In this document: positions 41,168 through 50,300 of the stretch, in pieces
How positions within the stretch are numbered: the stretch's first letter is position 1
How the letters are laid out: the number at the start of each line of letters is the position of its first letter
Assembly (NCBI RefSeq): GCF_002105195.1
Contig: NZ_MUHU01000010.1
Coordinates: forward strand, 124,001 to 188,000
Length of the DNA stretch: 64,000 bases
From: Derxia lacustris
GTDB lineage: Bacteria > Pseudomonadota > Gammaproteobacteria > Burkholderiales > Burkholderiaceae_E
Direction: 5' to 3'
Position numbers and translations under genes: made by a program
Notes under the pieces: generated by a model
The model's input: only the letters and a program-made list of their open reading frames with translations
The model's database searches: none
What the model was told of the DNA's origin: nothing

Positions 41168-41875
41168 ATGAAATCTCCCGACACGTCGCTGGTCTCCGAC
41201 CGGCGCGCCGGTGCAGCGCTGCGCCCGGCCGATGCACAACGCGAAACCCAGCGCGAGGCCCAGCGCCGCGCCCAATGGCTCAAGACGCTGCGCAACTGGC
41301 ACTGGATCAGCTCGGCGATCTGCCTCGCGGGGCTGCTGCTGTTCAGCCTGACCGGCATCACGCTCAACCATGCCGGCCAGATCGAATCGCATGCCAAGGT
41401 GCAAAGGCTGGCGCTCCAGCTCGCGCCATCCGAGCTGGCGGCGCTGACCGCAGCCGCACCGACCGGCACCGAGCTGGCGCCGCCGCTGCCCGCCACGGTC
41501 GCCGGCCGCATCGAGGACGCCTGGCCGCTCACGCTGGCCGATGCCCGGCCCGAATGGTCGGCCGACGAGGTCTACGTCTCGCTGCCGCGCCCGGGCGGCG
41601 ACGCCTGGCTGCGCATCGCGCTCGCCGACGGCGCGGCCGAGGCCGAGATCACCGACCGTGGCTGGATCGCCTGGCTCAACGATCTGCACAAGGGCCGCAA
41701 CACCGGCCGCGCCTGGAGCCTGTTCATCGATGTGTTCGCGCTCGCCTGTCTGGTGTTTGCGCTGAGCGGCCTGCTCATCCTGCAAGTGCATGCCGGCAAG
41801 CGGCCGTCCACCTGGCCGCTGGTGGCGGCCGGTGTCGCCGTGCCGCTCGCGCTTGCTGTCGTCTTCCTTCACTGA
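41168..41875 (+). CDS. PepSY-associated membrane protein (siderophore-reduction type)
   Basis: Short member of the PepSY_TM group. The 235-residue product has about three membrane helices (residues 40-60, 180-203, 213-233), a periplasmic PepSY-like middle, and conserved histidines next to membranes (RNWHWISSAIC, TLNHAGQ, NDLHKGRNTG). PepSY-type membrane proteins such as FpvG act in periplasmic reduction of ferric siderophores. It lies 7 bp after exbD and 10 bp before the DUF2271 gene, in a TonB operon, which fits that role. Electron-carrier content is not visible. Confidence 0.82.
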   Translation: MKSPDTSLVSDRRAGAALRPADAQRETQREAQRRAQWLKTLRNWHWISSAICLAGLLLFSLTGITLNHAGQIESHAKVQRLALQLAPSELAALTAAAPTGTELAPPLPATVAGRIEDAWPLTLADARPEWSADEVYVSLPRPGGDAWLRIALADGAAEAEITDRGWIAWLNDLHKGRNTGRAWSLFIDVFALACLVFALSGLLILQVHAGKRPSTWPLVAAGVAVPLALAVVFLH

Positions 41876-41885
41876 AAGCCGTTCC

Positions 41886-42398
41886 ATGCGTCACCGCCTG
41901 ACCCTTGCCCTGGGCGCGCTGCTGGGCACGCCGGCGCTCGCCGCCGATCTCAGCATCGGCGTCGAAGTGCCGCGCCTCGACGTGGCCGAGTACCACCGCC
42001 CCTATGTCGCGATCTGGATCGAGCGCGCCGACCAGAGCGCCGCCAGCAATGTCGCCGTCTGGTACGACCTGAAAAAGCGCGACGCCGAAGGCGTGAAATG
42101 GCTGAAGGACCTGCGCCAGTGGTGGCGCCGCAGCGGCCGCGAACTGCAATTCCCCATCGACGGCGTGACCAGCGCGACCCGGCCGGTCGGCAAGCAGCGG
42201 CTCGCCCTCAGCGACAAGGCCGCGCCGCTGGCCGCGCTGGCGCCGGGCGAATACCGCCTCAACGTGGAAGCCGCGCGCGAAGCCGGCGGCCATGAAGTGG
42301 TGAGCCTGGCGTTCAGCTGGCCGCCGCAGAAAGCCGAGCAGTTGCAGGCCGCCGGCCGCAAGGAACTGGGCGAGATCACGCTCGAACTCAAGCCCTGA
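41886..42398 (+). CDS. DUF2271 periplasmic protein
   Basis: Exported 170-residue protein: signal peptide (RLTLALGALLGTPALA), then a beta-rich domain with YHRPYVAIWIE, VAVWYDLKKRD, WLKDLRQWWRRSGR and DGVTSATRPVG. The last segment loosely resembles the SGAT region of FMN-binding proteins, but I would not call it a flavin site. Proteins of this kind recur beside PepSY, DUF4198 and ApbE genes in iron-uptake operons; no biochemical function is established that I can cite. Confidence 0.8.
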   Translation: MRHRLTLALGALLGTPALAADLSIGVEVPRLDVAEYHRPYVAIWIERADQSAASNVAVWYDLKKRDAEGVKWLKDLRQWWRRSGRELQFPIDGVTSATRPVGKQRLALSDKAAPLAALAPGEYRLNVEAAREAGGHEVVSLAFSWPPQKAEQLQAAGRKELGEITLELKP

Positions 42399-42421
42399 GC
42401 GCAGCACCGGAGAACCGCGAC

Positions 42422-43240
42422 ATGAAGAACCCATCCCGCAAGCTCGTCCTGCGTGCCGCCCTGGCCGTGCTGCTCGGCGCCGCTGCCGTGGCGCCGGCCG
42501 CCGCCCATCATCTGTGGCTGCTGCCGTCGTCGACGGTGCTGGCCAAGTCGCAATGGATCACGGTCGATGCCGCCGCGTCGGACGACCTGTTCTATTTCAC
42601 GCATGTCGGCGTGCCGCTCGACGATCTGGCCGTGACCGCGCCCGACGGCAGCCGCGTGACGCCCGACAATCCGCAGCGCGGCCGGTTGCGCAGCAGCTTC
42701 GATCTCAGGCTGGAGCAGCCGGGCAGCTACCGGCTGGCGCTGGCCGGCCACAACGCGCTGGCCAGCTACACGCTCAAGGGCGAGCAGAAGCGCTGGCGCG
42801 GCCCGGTCGGCAAGCTGGCCGGCGAGATCCCGGCCGAGGCCGAGAACCTGGAAGTGATCGAGCAGATCGTCCGCGTCGAGTCCTTCGTGACCGTGGGCAA
42901 GCCGAGCGCGCTGGTGCCGAGCGGTCGCGGGCTGGAGCTGCAACCGGTCACCCATCCCAACGATCTGGTCAGCGGCGAGCGCGCGAGCTTCCGGCTGCTG
43001 CTCGACGGCAAGCCGGCCGCCGGCATCGCGCTGACGCTGCTGCCCGGCAACACGCGGTTTCGCGACGATCCCGAGGCGGTGAAGCTGACGACCGATGCGA
43101 CCGGGCTGGTCAGCCTGACGCTGCCGGCGCCCGGCCTCTACTACCTCGACGCCGATGCGAAGGACGACCGCACCAGCGTGCCGAAGGCAAAGGAACGCCG
43201 GCTGGCCTATGGCGCGACGCTGGAAATCCAGGCCAAGTGA
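42422..43240 (+). CDS. DUF4198 periplasmic protein
   Basis: Exported 272-residue protein with a signal peptide (LRAALAVLLGAAAVAPAAA) and a mature start HHLWLLPSS, typical of DUF4198, where the near-terminal histidines may bind a metal. Two beta-sandwich-like parts follow; the C-terminal half (GERASFRLLLDGKPAAGIAL; TTDATGLVSLTLPAPGLYYL) resembles carboxypeptidase-regulatory/NikM-like domains. Its stop overlaps the apbE GTG start by 4 bp. Linked to metal transport by family context only. Confidence 0.83.
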   Translation: MKNPSRKLVLRAALAVLLGAAAVAPAAAHHLWLLPSSTVLAKSQWITVDAAASDDLFYFTHVGVPLDDLAVTAPDGSRVTPDNPQRGRLRSSFDLRLEQPGSYRLALAGHNALASYTLKGEQKRWRGPVGKLAGEIPAEAENLEVIEQIVRVESFVTVGKPSALVPSGRGLELQPVTHPNDLVSGERASFRLLLDGKPAAGIALTLLPGNTRFRDDPEAVKLTTDATGLVSLTLPAPGLYYLDADAKDDRTSVPKAKERRLAYGATLEIQAK

Positions 43241-44223
43241 CCGCAGCGGTCGAGTGGTTCACCGGCGAGCGCATGGGAACGCGCTGGACGGTGAAATTCG
43301 CGCGGCCAGCCGATGCCAGCCCGACGCCGGCCCTGCCCGCGCTGCGCGCCGCCGTCGAGCGCGAGCTGGATCTGGTGATCGCGCAGATGAGCGTGTGGGA
43401 CGCCGATTCCGATCTCAGCCGCTTCAACCGCGCGCCGGCCGGCCACTGGCAGACGCTGCCCGAGCCGCTGTTCGAGGTGCTCGATTGCGCGCTCGATCTG
43501 GCGGCGCGCTCGGCCGGCGCCTATGACCCGACCGTCGCGCCGCTGGTGCGGCTGTGGGGCTTTGGCGCCGGCCAGCCGCGCGATGAGCGGCCGCAGCGCC
43601 CGCCGCCCCGCGCCGAAGCCATCGCCGAAGCCCGCGCCCGCATGGGCTGGCAGCGCTTGCAGCTCGACCGCGAGCGGCGCGCGCTGCGCCAGCCGGGCGG
43701 CATCGAGCTCGATCTGTCGTCGATCGCCAAGGGCCATGCGGTCGACCGCGTGGTGGCCTGCCTCGCGGCGCTCGGCATCCGCGATGCGCTGGTCGACATC
43801 GGCGGCGAGCTGCGCGCCAGCGGCCAGCGGCCCGACGGCCAGCCCTGGCGCATCGCCATCGAGCCGCCCGATCTCACCTTCGACGCCGAGCTGCCGCCGC
43901 GCGTGCTGGCCCTGCGCGAACAGGCCGTCGCCACCTCGGGCGACAGCTGGCATGTCTTTGAATGCGACGGGCGCCGCTACGGCCACACGCTCGATCCGCG
44001 CAGCGGCTGGCCGCTGGCGCACCGGCTGGCCGCCGTCACCGTGCTGCATGCGAGCTGCATGCGGGCCGATGCGCTGGCGACCTGGCTTGCGGTGCTCGGC
44101 GCCGACGCCGGGCTGGCGCTGGCCGAGCGGCTCGGCATCGCCGCGCTGTTCGTCGAGCGCGACGAGCGCGGCGGCAGCGAGCGCTTCAGTTCGGCGATGG
44201 CGCCGCTGCTCGACGCCGCCTGA
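43237..44223 (+). CDS. apbE: FAD:protein FMN transferase ApbE (canonical)
   Basis: Transfers FMN to a threonine of an exported flavoprotein. The GTG start at 43237 overlaps the DUF4198 stop (GTGA); 328 residues. Canonical motifs: MGTRWTVKF, SVWDADSDLSRFN, ELDLSSIAKGHAVDRV, LVDIGGELRASG, HTLDPRSGWPL and RADALATWLAVLG. It lacks an obvious signal peptide, so it may act in the cytoplasm or use an unseen export route. Last gene of the tonB operon, which contains no clear SGAT-type FMN-binding protein. Paralogue at 17576-18373. Confidence 0.92.
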   Translation: MTAAVEWFTGERMGTRWTVKFARPADASPTPALPALRAAVERELDLVIAQMSVWDADSDLSRFNRAPAGHWQTLPEPLFEVLDCALDLAARSAGAYDPTVAPLVRLWGFGAGQPRDERPQRPPPRAEAIAEARARMGWQRLQLDRERRALRQPGGIELDLSSIAKGHAVDRVVACLAALGIRDALVDIGGELRASGQRPDGQPWRIAIEPPDLTFDAELPPRVLALREQAVATSGDSWHVFECDGRRYGHTLDPRSGWPLAHRLAAVTVLHASCMRADALATWLAVLGADAGLALAERLGIAALFVERDERGGSERFSSAMAPLLDAA

Positions 44224-44232
44224 ACCGGCCGC

Positions 44233-44916
44233 TCACAGCTCCGACCACATGCGCAGCAGGTTGTGATAGCAGCCGGTGAGCTGCACCCGGGCGCGCTCGT
44301 CGGCGCCGCTGGCGGCCAGCCGTTGCAGTGCGCAGTCCATGTCGAACAGCAGGCTGCGCCGGCCGTCGTCCTTCACCAGGCTTTGCACCCAGAAGAAGCT
44401 CGCCACGCGGGCGCCGCGCGTCACCGGCTCGACCCGGTGCAGGCTGGTCGACGGGTAGACGACCATGTCGCCGGCCGGCAGCTTGACGCTGTGGGTGCCG
44501 TAGCTGTCCTCCACGCGCAGCTCGCCGCCGTCGTACTCGTCGGGCGCGCTCAGGAACAGCGTGCAGGACAGATCGGTGCGCAGCCGGCCGCCGCCGGGCA
44601 GCAGCCGCACCGCGTTGTCGATGTGATCGCCGAAGTGCTGGCCGCCGGCATAGCGGTTGAACATCGGCGGATACACCGCATTGGGCAGCGCCGCGCCGAT
44701 GAACAGCGGATTGCGCTCGATGGCCGCCAGCAGCTGCTGGCCGAGTTGCATCGCCAGCGCGCTGGCCTCGTCGAGCTGGGCATTGCGCTTGACGCGCGCG
44801 CCCTGGTGGCCGGCGGTGGCCAGGCCGTCGATCCAGGGCGCGTCGGCAGCGTCGAGCGCGCTGCGCATCCGGGCAATTTCATTGGCGCCGAGCACGGCGG
44901 GAATGCGCACAAGCAT
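44233..44916 (-). CDS. piuC: Fe(II)/2-oxoglutarate-dependent hydroxylase PiuC family
   Basis: Non-haem iron dioxygenase of the PiuC/PKHD family, regularly paired with Fiu/PiuA-type catecholate receptors. The 227-residue protein has the facial triad HID in FGDHIDNAV (about residue 96-98), the distal His in STSLHRVEPV (about residue 159) and the Arg that binds 2-oxoglutarate in TRGARVASFF. It starts 74 bp after the TonB-dependent receptor on the same strand and converges with apbE. Its substrate is not known for certain. Confidence 0.93.
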   Translation of the reverse strand: MLVRIPAVLGANEIARMRSALDAADAPWIDGLATAGHQGARVKRNAQLDEASALAMQLGQQLLAAIERNPLFIGAALPNAVYPPMFNRYAGGQHFGDHIDNAVRLLPGGGRLRTDLSCTLFLSAPDEYDGGELRVEDSYGTHSVKLPAGDMVVYPSTSLHRVEPVTRGARVASFFWVQSLVKDDGRRSLLFDMDCALQRLAASGADERARVQLTGCYHNLLRMWSEL

Positions 44917-44990
44917 GACGATCCACCTCGAATGAAAACGGCAACGCCGGCACGCAAGGCGCCGGCGTCGGATTGGCTAGGCGCCGGCCA

Positions 44991-47177
44991 TCAGAACCGG
45001 TAGGCCAGCGACAGCAGCGCGGTGCGGCCGCGCGTCGGCGTGGCCCGGCCGCCCGAGGCGCCCTCGAAGTAGTAGGCGTCGGTCAGATTGCGCAGGTTGA
45101 GCCGCAGCGTGTATTTGCGCTGGATCCAGGCCGCCGTCGCATCGAAGCGCGCATAGCCGGCGATCTCGGCGGTCTCGAAGTTGTTCAGCGTGCGCTTCGA
45201 CGACAGCGTGCTGCCGGCGCCCAGCTCGACCTCGCCGAGCGGCTTCCAGGTGGCCCACAGCGTGGCGTTGTGGCGCGGCGTGTTGGGATAGGCATGGCCT
45301 TTTTCGGACAGGCCGGCGTTGTTGCCGGTGCCGATCACCTTGCTCGACAGGATTTCGCTGTCGAGCAGGGTGTAGCCGGCCAGCAGCTGCACCGTGTCGG
45401 TCAGCTTGCCGGCGGCGCTCACTTCAAAGCCCTGCACCCGCACCTTGCCGGTCAGGTCGACCAGGCCGGTCACCGGATCGGTGGTGCGTGCATCGGTCTT
45501 CTCGATGCGGAACACCGAGGCCGCGAGCGACAGCGCGCCGCCGTCCAGATCCCATTTGCCGCCGGTCTCGAAGGAGCGGTTCTTTTCCGGCGCCACGTTC
45601 ACATTGGCGGCGGTCACGGTCACGGTCTCGGCCGACGGATTGAACGAAGTGCCGAAGGACGCGTAATAGCTCGCCACCTCGTCGGGCTGATACAGCACGC
45701 CCAGACGCGGGCTGAGCTTGGCGTCGGTACGGCCCGGCAGATTGGCCGGCGCCTTGGCCACATAGTCGTAGCCGGTCTGCTCGCTGTGATAGCGGTCGTA
45801 GCGCAGGCCCGCGACGAGCTTCCACTGCTTGGTGAGCGCAACCTCGTCGTTGGCGAAGAAGGCCACGGTGCTGGCATCGGTGTTGGTGGTGCTCGACAGG
45901 AAAGTGCTGCCGGCCCGATCCACCGTCGCCGGATCGCCCAGGTTCACATTCACATTGGTCGGCGTCCAGCCGGTGCGCTTGAAGCGATAGCTGTCGGTGC
46001 CGACCTCGGCGCCGGCCGTGAGCTTGTGGCCGATGGCGCCGGTGGCGAATTCGGTGATGACTTCGGTCTGGTTGAACAGCGAGCGGTCGTCGACCGTGCG
46101 GTTGCGGTCCTGGCGCTGGGCTTGCAGGTATTGCAGCGGCGTGTACCAGTTGACGGTGGTGCCGGCCGGCGCGCCCGGCGCCACGCTTACCGTGCCGAGC
46201 GGTGTCGGCGAGGCATCGATGCGGTAGTTGCTGAACTGGGTCTGGTTGCGCAGCCGGGTGGTCGGCGTGAGCTTGTGCTCGACGGTGAGACCCACCACCT
46301 GCACGTCCTGCTTGAAGTAGTCGTCGGCATAGCCATAAAACCGGTTGGCCGGCGCCTTGACCGGATGCGCGACCGTGCCCACGCCGGTGCCCACCAGCGG
46401 AAAGCCGTAGTCGGGCACATCGCTGTTGTGCTGGAACAGGCCCGACACGGTGATCTCGGTCGGCGTGCCGATGCCCAGGCGCAGCGACGGCGCCGCGCCG
46501 TAATCCTTGTTCTGCACCACGTCGCGGGTGGACTTGATGTCCTGGCCGAAGGCGTTCAGGCGCAGCGCGGCGGTGTCGGACAGCTTGCTGCCGACGTCGG
46601 CGGTCACGCGGTAATAGCTGTCGGTGCCGACGGTGGCGGTCACCTCGTCCACCGGCCGCAGCGTGGCGCGCTTGCTCGACTGGTTGATGACGCCGCCGGT
46701 CGAGCCGCGACCGAACAGCATCGACGCCGGGCCCTTGAGCACCTCGACCGCCTCCAGAAAGAAGGTGTCGCGCGAGTACTGGCCGCGATCGCGCATGCCG
46801 TCCAGATAGATGTCGGTACGCGCCGAAAAGCCGCGCAGATTGATGTTGTTGCCGATCTGGCCGCCCTCGCCGGCGCCGATGGTGATGCCCGGCACATTGA
46901 GCAGCGCATCGGTCAGCGAAGTCGCGCCCTGGGCTTCGAGCACCGCGCGATTCACCACGTTGACCGTCTGCGGAATATCGCGCAGGGCCTCGGGCAGCTT
47001 GCCGCCGACCGAGCTGATGCCGGTCGCGTAATCGCTGTCGCGGGTGGCGCCCACGCGCACTTCGGGCAGCACCGGCTGGGCGGCGGGCGCGGTCTGGGCG
47101 GCGGCCGGCAGCGCGGCCGGAAGCGAGACGGCGACCGCGATGGCGGCCGCAAGCGGATGCGATGTGTAGACGGACAT
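44991..47177 (-). CDS. TonB-dependent siderophore receptor (Fiu/PiuA-like)
   Basis: Outer-membrane receptor that imports a ferric siderophore with TonB energy. The 728-residue protein has a signal peptide (AAAIAVAVSLPAALPAAAQT), a plug domain (about residues 50-160: LPEALRDIPQTVNVVNRAVL, INLRGFSARTDIYLDGMRDRG in shortened view, VEVLKGPASMLFGRGSTGG) and a 22-strand barrel ending in LLSLAYRF. No N-terminal signalling domain is present, so it is a transporter not a transducer. A strong Fur box lies 110 bp upstream and piuC follows. Catecholate substrates are likely by family. Confidence 0.94.
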   Translation of the reverse strand: MSVYTSHPLAAAIAVAVSLPAALPAAAQTAPAAQPVLPEVRVGATRDSDYATGISSVGGKLPEALRDIPQTVNVVNRAVLEAQGATSLTDALLNVPGITIGAGEGGQIGNNINLRGFSARTDIYLDGMRDRGQYSRDTFFLEAVEVLKGPASMLFGRGSTGGVINQSSKRATLRPVDEVTATVGTDSYYRVTADVGSKLSDTAALRLNAFGQDIKSTRDVVQNKDYGAAPSLRLGIGTPTEITVSGLFQHNSDVPDYGFPLVGTGVGTVAHPVKAPANRFYGYADDYFKQDVQVVGLTVEHKLTPTTRLRNQTQFSNYRIDASPTPLGTVSVAPGAPAGTTVNWYTPLQYLQAQRQDRNRTVDDRSLFNQTEVITEFATGAIGHKLTAGAEVGTDSYRFKRTGWTPTNVNVNLGDPATVDRAGSTFLSSTTNTDASTVAFFANDEVALTKQWKLVAGLRYDRYHSEQTGYDYVAKAPANLPGRTDAKLSPRLGVLYQPDEVASYYASFGTSFNPSAETVTVTAANVNVAPEKNRSFETGGKWDLDGGALSLAASVFRIEKTDARTTDPVTGLVDLTGKVRVQGFEVSAAGKLTDTVQLLAGYTLLDSEILSSKVIGTGNNAGLSEKGHAYPNTPRHNATLWATWKPLGEVELGAGSTLSSKRTLNNFETAEIAGYARFDATAAWIQRKYTLRLNLRNLTDAYYFEGASGGRATPTRGRTALLSLAYRF

Positions 47178-47287
47178 GACTTCCCCGAGGAGGTTGAGGC
47201 TCTGGCTGGGGAGTCAGTCGATGCGCTGGGCGCTGCTGACCTGCCTGGCTGGCTGGCGGGATTGGTCCTTGACAGGAATCAATCCAC

Positions 47288-47306
47288 TTTGAGAATGGTT
47301 CTCATT
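47288..47306 (-). promoter_or_regulatory. Fur box upstream of the siderophore receptor
   Basis: TTTGAGAATGGTTCTCATT, an inverted repeat with a perfect TGAGAA-TGG-TTCTCA core. It lies 111 bp before the receptor start. No convincing -35/-10 pair was found around it. Confidence 0.8.
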
Positions 47307-47383
47307 GTTGTTCAAGCTGCCAAGCCTGACAAGACCGGAAATGAAATTGCCGCAAGGCAGCAACATTGCTGCGGCAGCCGCGC

Positions 47384-50300
47384 TCAGTCGCGCAGCGCTT
47401 CCCACACCTTCTGCAGGCGCTTGACGCTCACCGGCATGGGCGTGCGCAGCTCCTGGGCAAACAGGCTGATGCGCAGCTCCTCCAGCAGCCAGCGGAACTC
47501 GTCGAGCCGGGCATCGGCCACGCCCTTGCGCGCGGCCAGCTTGCGTTGCAGATGGGTGAGCAGCGGTTGCAGCTCGGCCAGCCGCGCGCTGTCGCGGGCC
47601 GGATCGGCGCGCTGCTTGTCGATGCGCGCACCGATGCCCTTGAGATAGCGCGGAAAGTGCGCGAGCTGGGCATAGGGATGGCGCGCGAGAAAGTCGGGCG
47701 TCATCAGCGCGCCGAGCTGGCCGGCGATGTCGGCATGCGTGGGCGCAAACGCCTTCACCTGCGGCAGCTTCTTCAGCGCCGCCGCGTACTCGGCCAGGAT
47801 GCCGGCGGCGAGCCGGGCGATCTCCTGCGCCAGCAGGCTCAGGCGGCCCCGTCCGTCCTGCACCCGGGCGCGGAACTGCTCGGCGGTGGCCGGCAGCGGA
47901 TCGGCAAGGCAGGCGCGCTCCAGCGCCAGATCGAGGATCTGCTGCTTGAGCTCGGCCTGACTGCCGAGCGACATGAACTGCACCGCCATCTGCGACAGGC
48001 CGGGGATGTTCTTGTCGAGGTACTTGAGCGGCTCCTTGAGTTGCAGCGCGACCAGCCGCTTGAGCCCGCGCCGGTGTGCGCGCGCCGCCTCGTCCGGCTC
48101 GTCGAAGACTTCGAGCCGGCAATGCGTGTCGGCATCGACCAGCGCCGGATAGCCGATGAGCACCTGGCCGCCCTTGCGCTGGATCTCGACCAGCTCGGGC
48201 AGCTCGCCGAAGGTCCAGTCGGTGAACTGGGCGTCGCCGTCGAGCCGGGCCGGGCCGGATTGCGGCTTGCCGGCGGGGGCGCCCTTGCCGGCGGCGTTTG
48301 GCGCGCCGGCATGGCCTGGCGGCTGGGTCGCCCCCGCCTTGCCACCGTTGCCGCCGCCCGCCCGCAGCGCGCCTGCAAGCCCTTGCAAACCGGCCAGTCC
48401 GGCGCGCGCTGGCGCGGTCGCAGCCGGCGCGCCCGGACCGGCCGCCTCGGCCGGTGCCACGCCGTCGCCGATCAGCCCCGGCATCGCCACCGCCGCCGCC
48501 AGCTTCTGGAATTCGGCGCGCGCATTGCGGCCAAGCTCGGCCCGCAGCGCGCCGAGCGAGCGCCCGATGCCGAGCTGCCGGCCGTGCTCATCCACCACGC
48601 GGAAGTTCATCGCCAGATGCGCCGGCAGCGTCTCGCGCTTGAAATCGGACACCAGCACATTGAGCTGGCGCTGGGCGCGCAGATCGGCGATCAGCGCCAG
48701 CACCAGATCGCCGTCGCCGGCCGCCGGATGGCGCGCGACAAAGCCTTCGGCGTACTCGGGCAGCGGCACGCAATGGCGGCGCAGCTTCTGCGGCAGGCTC
48801 TTGATGAGCAGCTGCGCCTTCTCCTTGACCATGCCCGGCACCAGCCAGTCGCAGCGCGCCTCGCTCACGAGGTTGAGCGCATAGAGCGGCACGCTCAGCG
48901 TCACGCCGTCGCGCGGACTGCCCGGCTCGAAGTGGTAGTCGAGCGCCATTTCCACGCCGCCGAAGTTGGTCTTCTTCGGGAACTGGTCGGTCGTGATGCC
49001 GGCCGCCTCGTGGCGCATCACATCGTCGCGGCTCAGGAACAGCAGCCTGGGTTGCTGGCGCGCGGTGTCGCGGTACCAGCCTTCGAACTCGACCGCGCCG
49101 ACCGCCTCGGGCGGCAGCAGCGCGTCGTAGAAGGCGTGGATCAGCGTCTCGTCCACCAGCACGTCGAGCCGGCGCGACTTGTGTTCGAGCTGCTCGATCT
49201 CGCGCACCAGCTTGAGGTTGTGCTCCAGCATCGCGGCCGCGCCCCGGTCGCGCGGCTCGTAGTCGCCTTCGACCAGCGCATTGCGGATGAAGATGTCGCG
49301 CGCCTGGGTGGCATCGAGCTTGGCGAAGGGCACGCGGCGGCCGTGATAGATCGTCAGGCCGTAAAGCGTGGCGCGCTCGAAGGCGCTGACGCGGCCGCTG
49401 CGCTTTTCCCAGTGCGGATCGCTGTGGTTGCGCACCAGCAGATGCGGCGCGAGTTTTTCGAGCCATTCAGGCTCGATCCTGGCGACGGTGCGCGCGAACA
49501 GCCGCGATGTCTCGACCAGCTCGGCGGCCATCAGCCAGCGGCCGGCCTTCTTGGCCATCGTCGAGCCCGGCCAGATGAGGAAGCGGATGCCGCGCGCGCC
49601 GGTGTAGAAGGCGTCGCGCTGCTGCTTGCCGTCGTCGTCGGTCTTGCAGCCGATGTTGCCGAGCAGGCCCGCGAGGATGGCGGAATGCAGCCGCTCGTAG
49701 GCGACCGCGTCCTTGGACAGCGCTTCGATGCGCTTGAAGGCGGCATCGAGGTGATCGGGCTCTGCGCTGGGAGCTTGTGGGCAGCCGCGCCGGGCCGTGG
49801 TGTCGCCGGCCGGAGCGGGCGTTTCGGCTGCCGGGGCGGCAGCGGGCGCAGAGCCGAAATCCCAGCCCAGCTCCGCCATCGTCGAATGCAGCTGGCCGTG
49901 CACATCGCGCCATTCGCGCATGCGCAGCGGGTTCAGGAAGTTGGCCTTCAGCTCGTCGCGCAGCCTGGCGTTGCTCTTCTTGTGCTGGAGCGCGTGCTCG
50001 TGGAAGGCCCAGCGCTTGAGGATGGCGAGAAACTCGCTGCGCTCATCCGCAAAGCGCTTGTTGGCGATGTCGGCGGCCTGCTCCACGGCGGCGCCGGCGC
50101 CCATCGGCGGGCGCTCGCGCGGGTCTTGCGTGGACAGCGCGGCGGCGATCACCGTCACGTCGGCCAGGCAGCCGCTGTCGCGCGCGGCAATCAGCATGCG
50201 GCCGATGCGCGGATCGAGCGGCAGCCGCGCCAGCTCGCGGCCGATGGCCGTCAGCTCGTTGCGCTCGTCGAGCGCGCCCAGCTCCTGCAGCAGCGCATAG

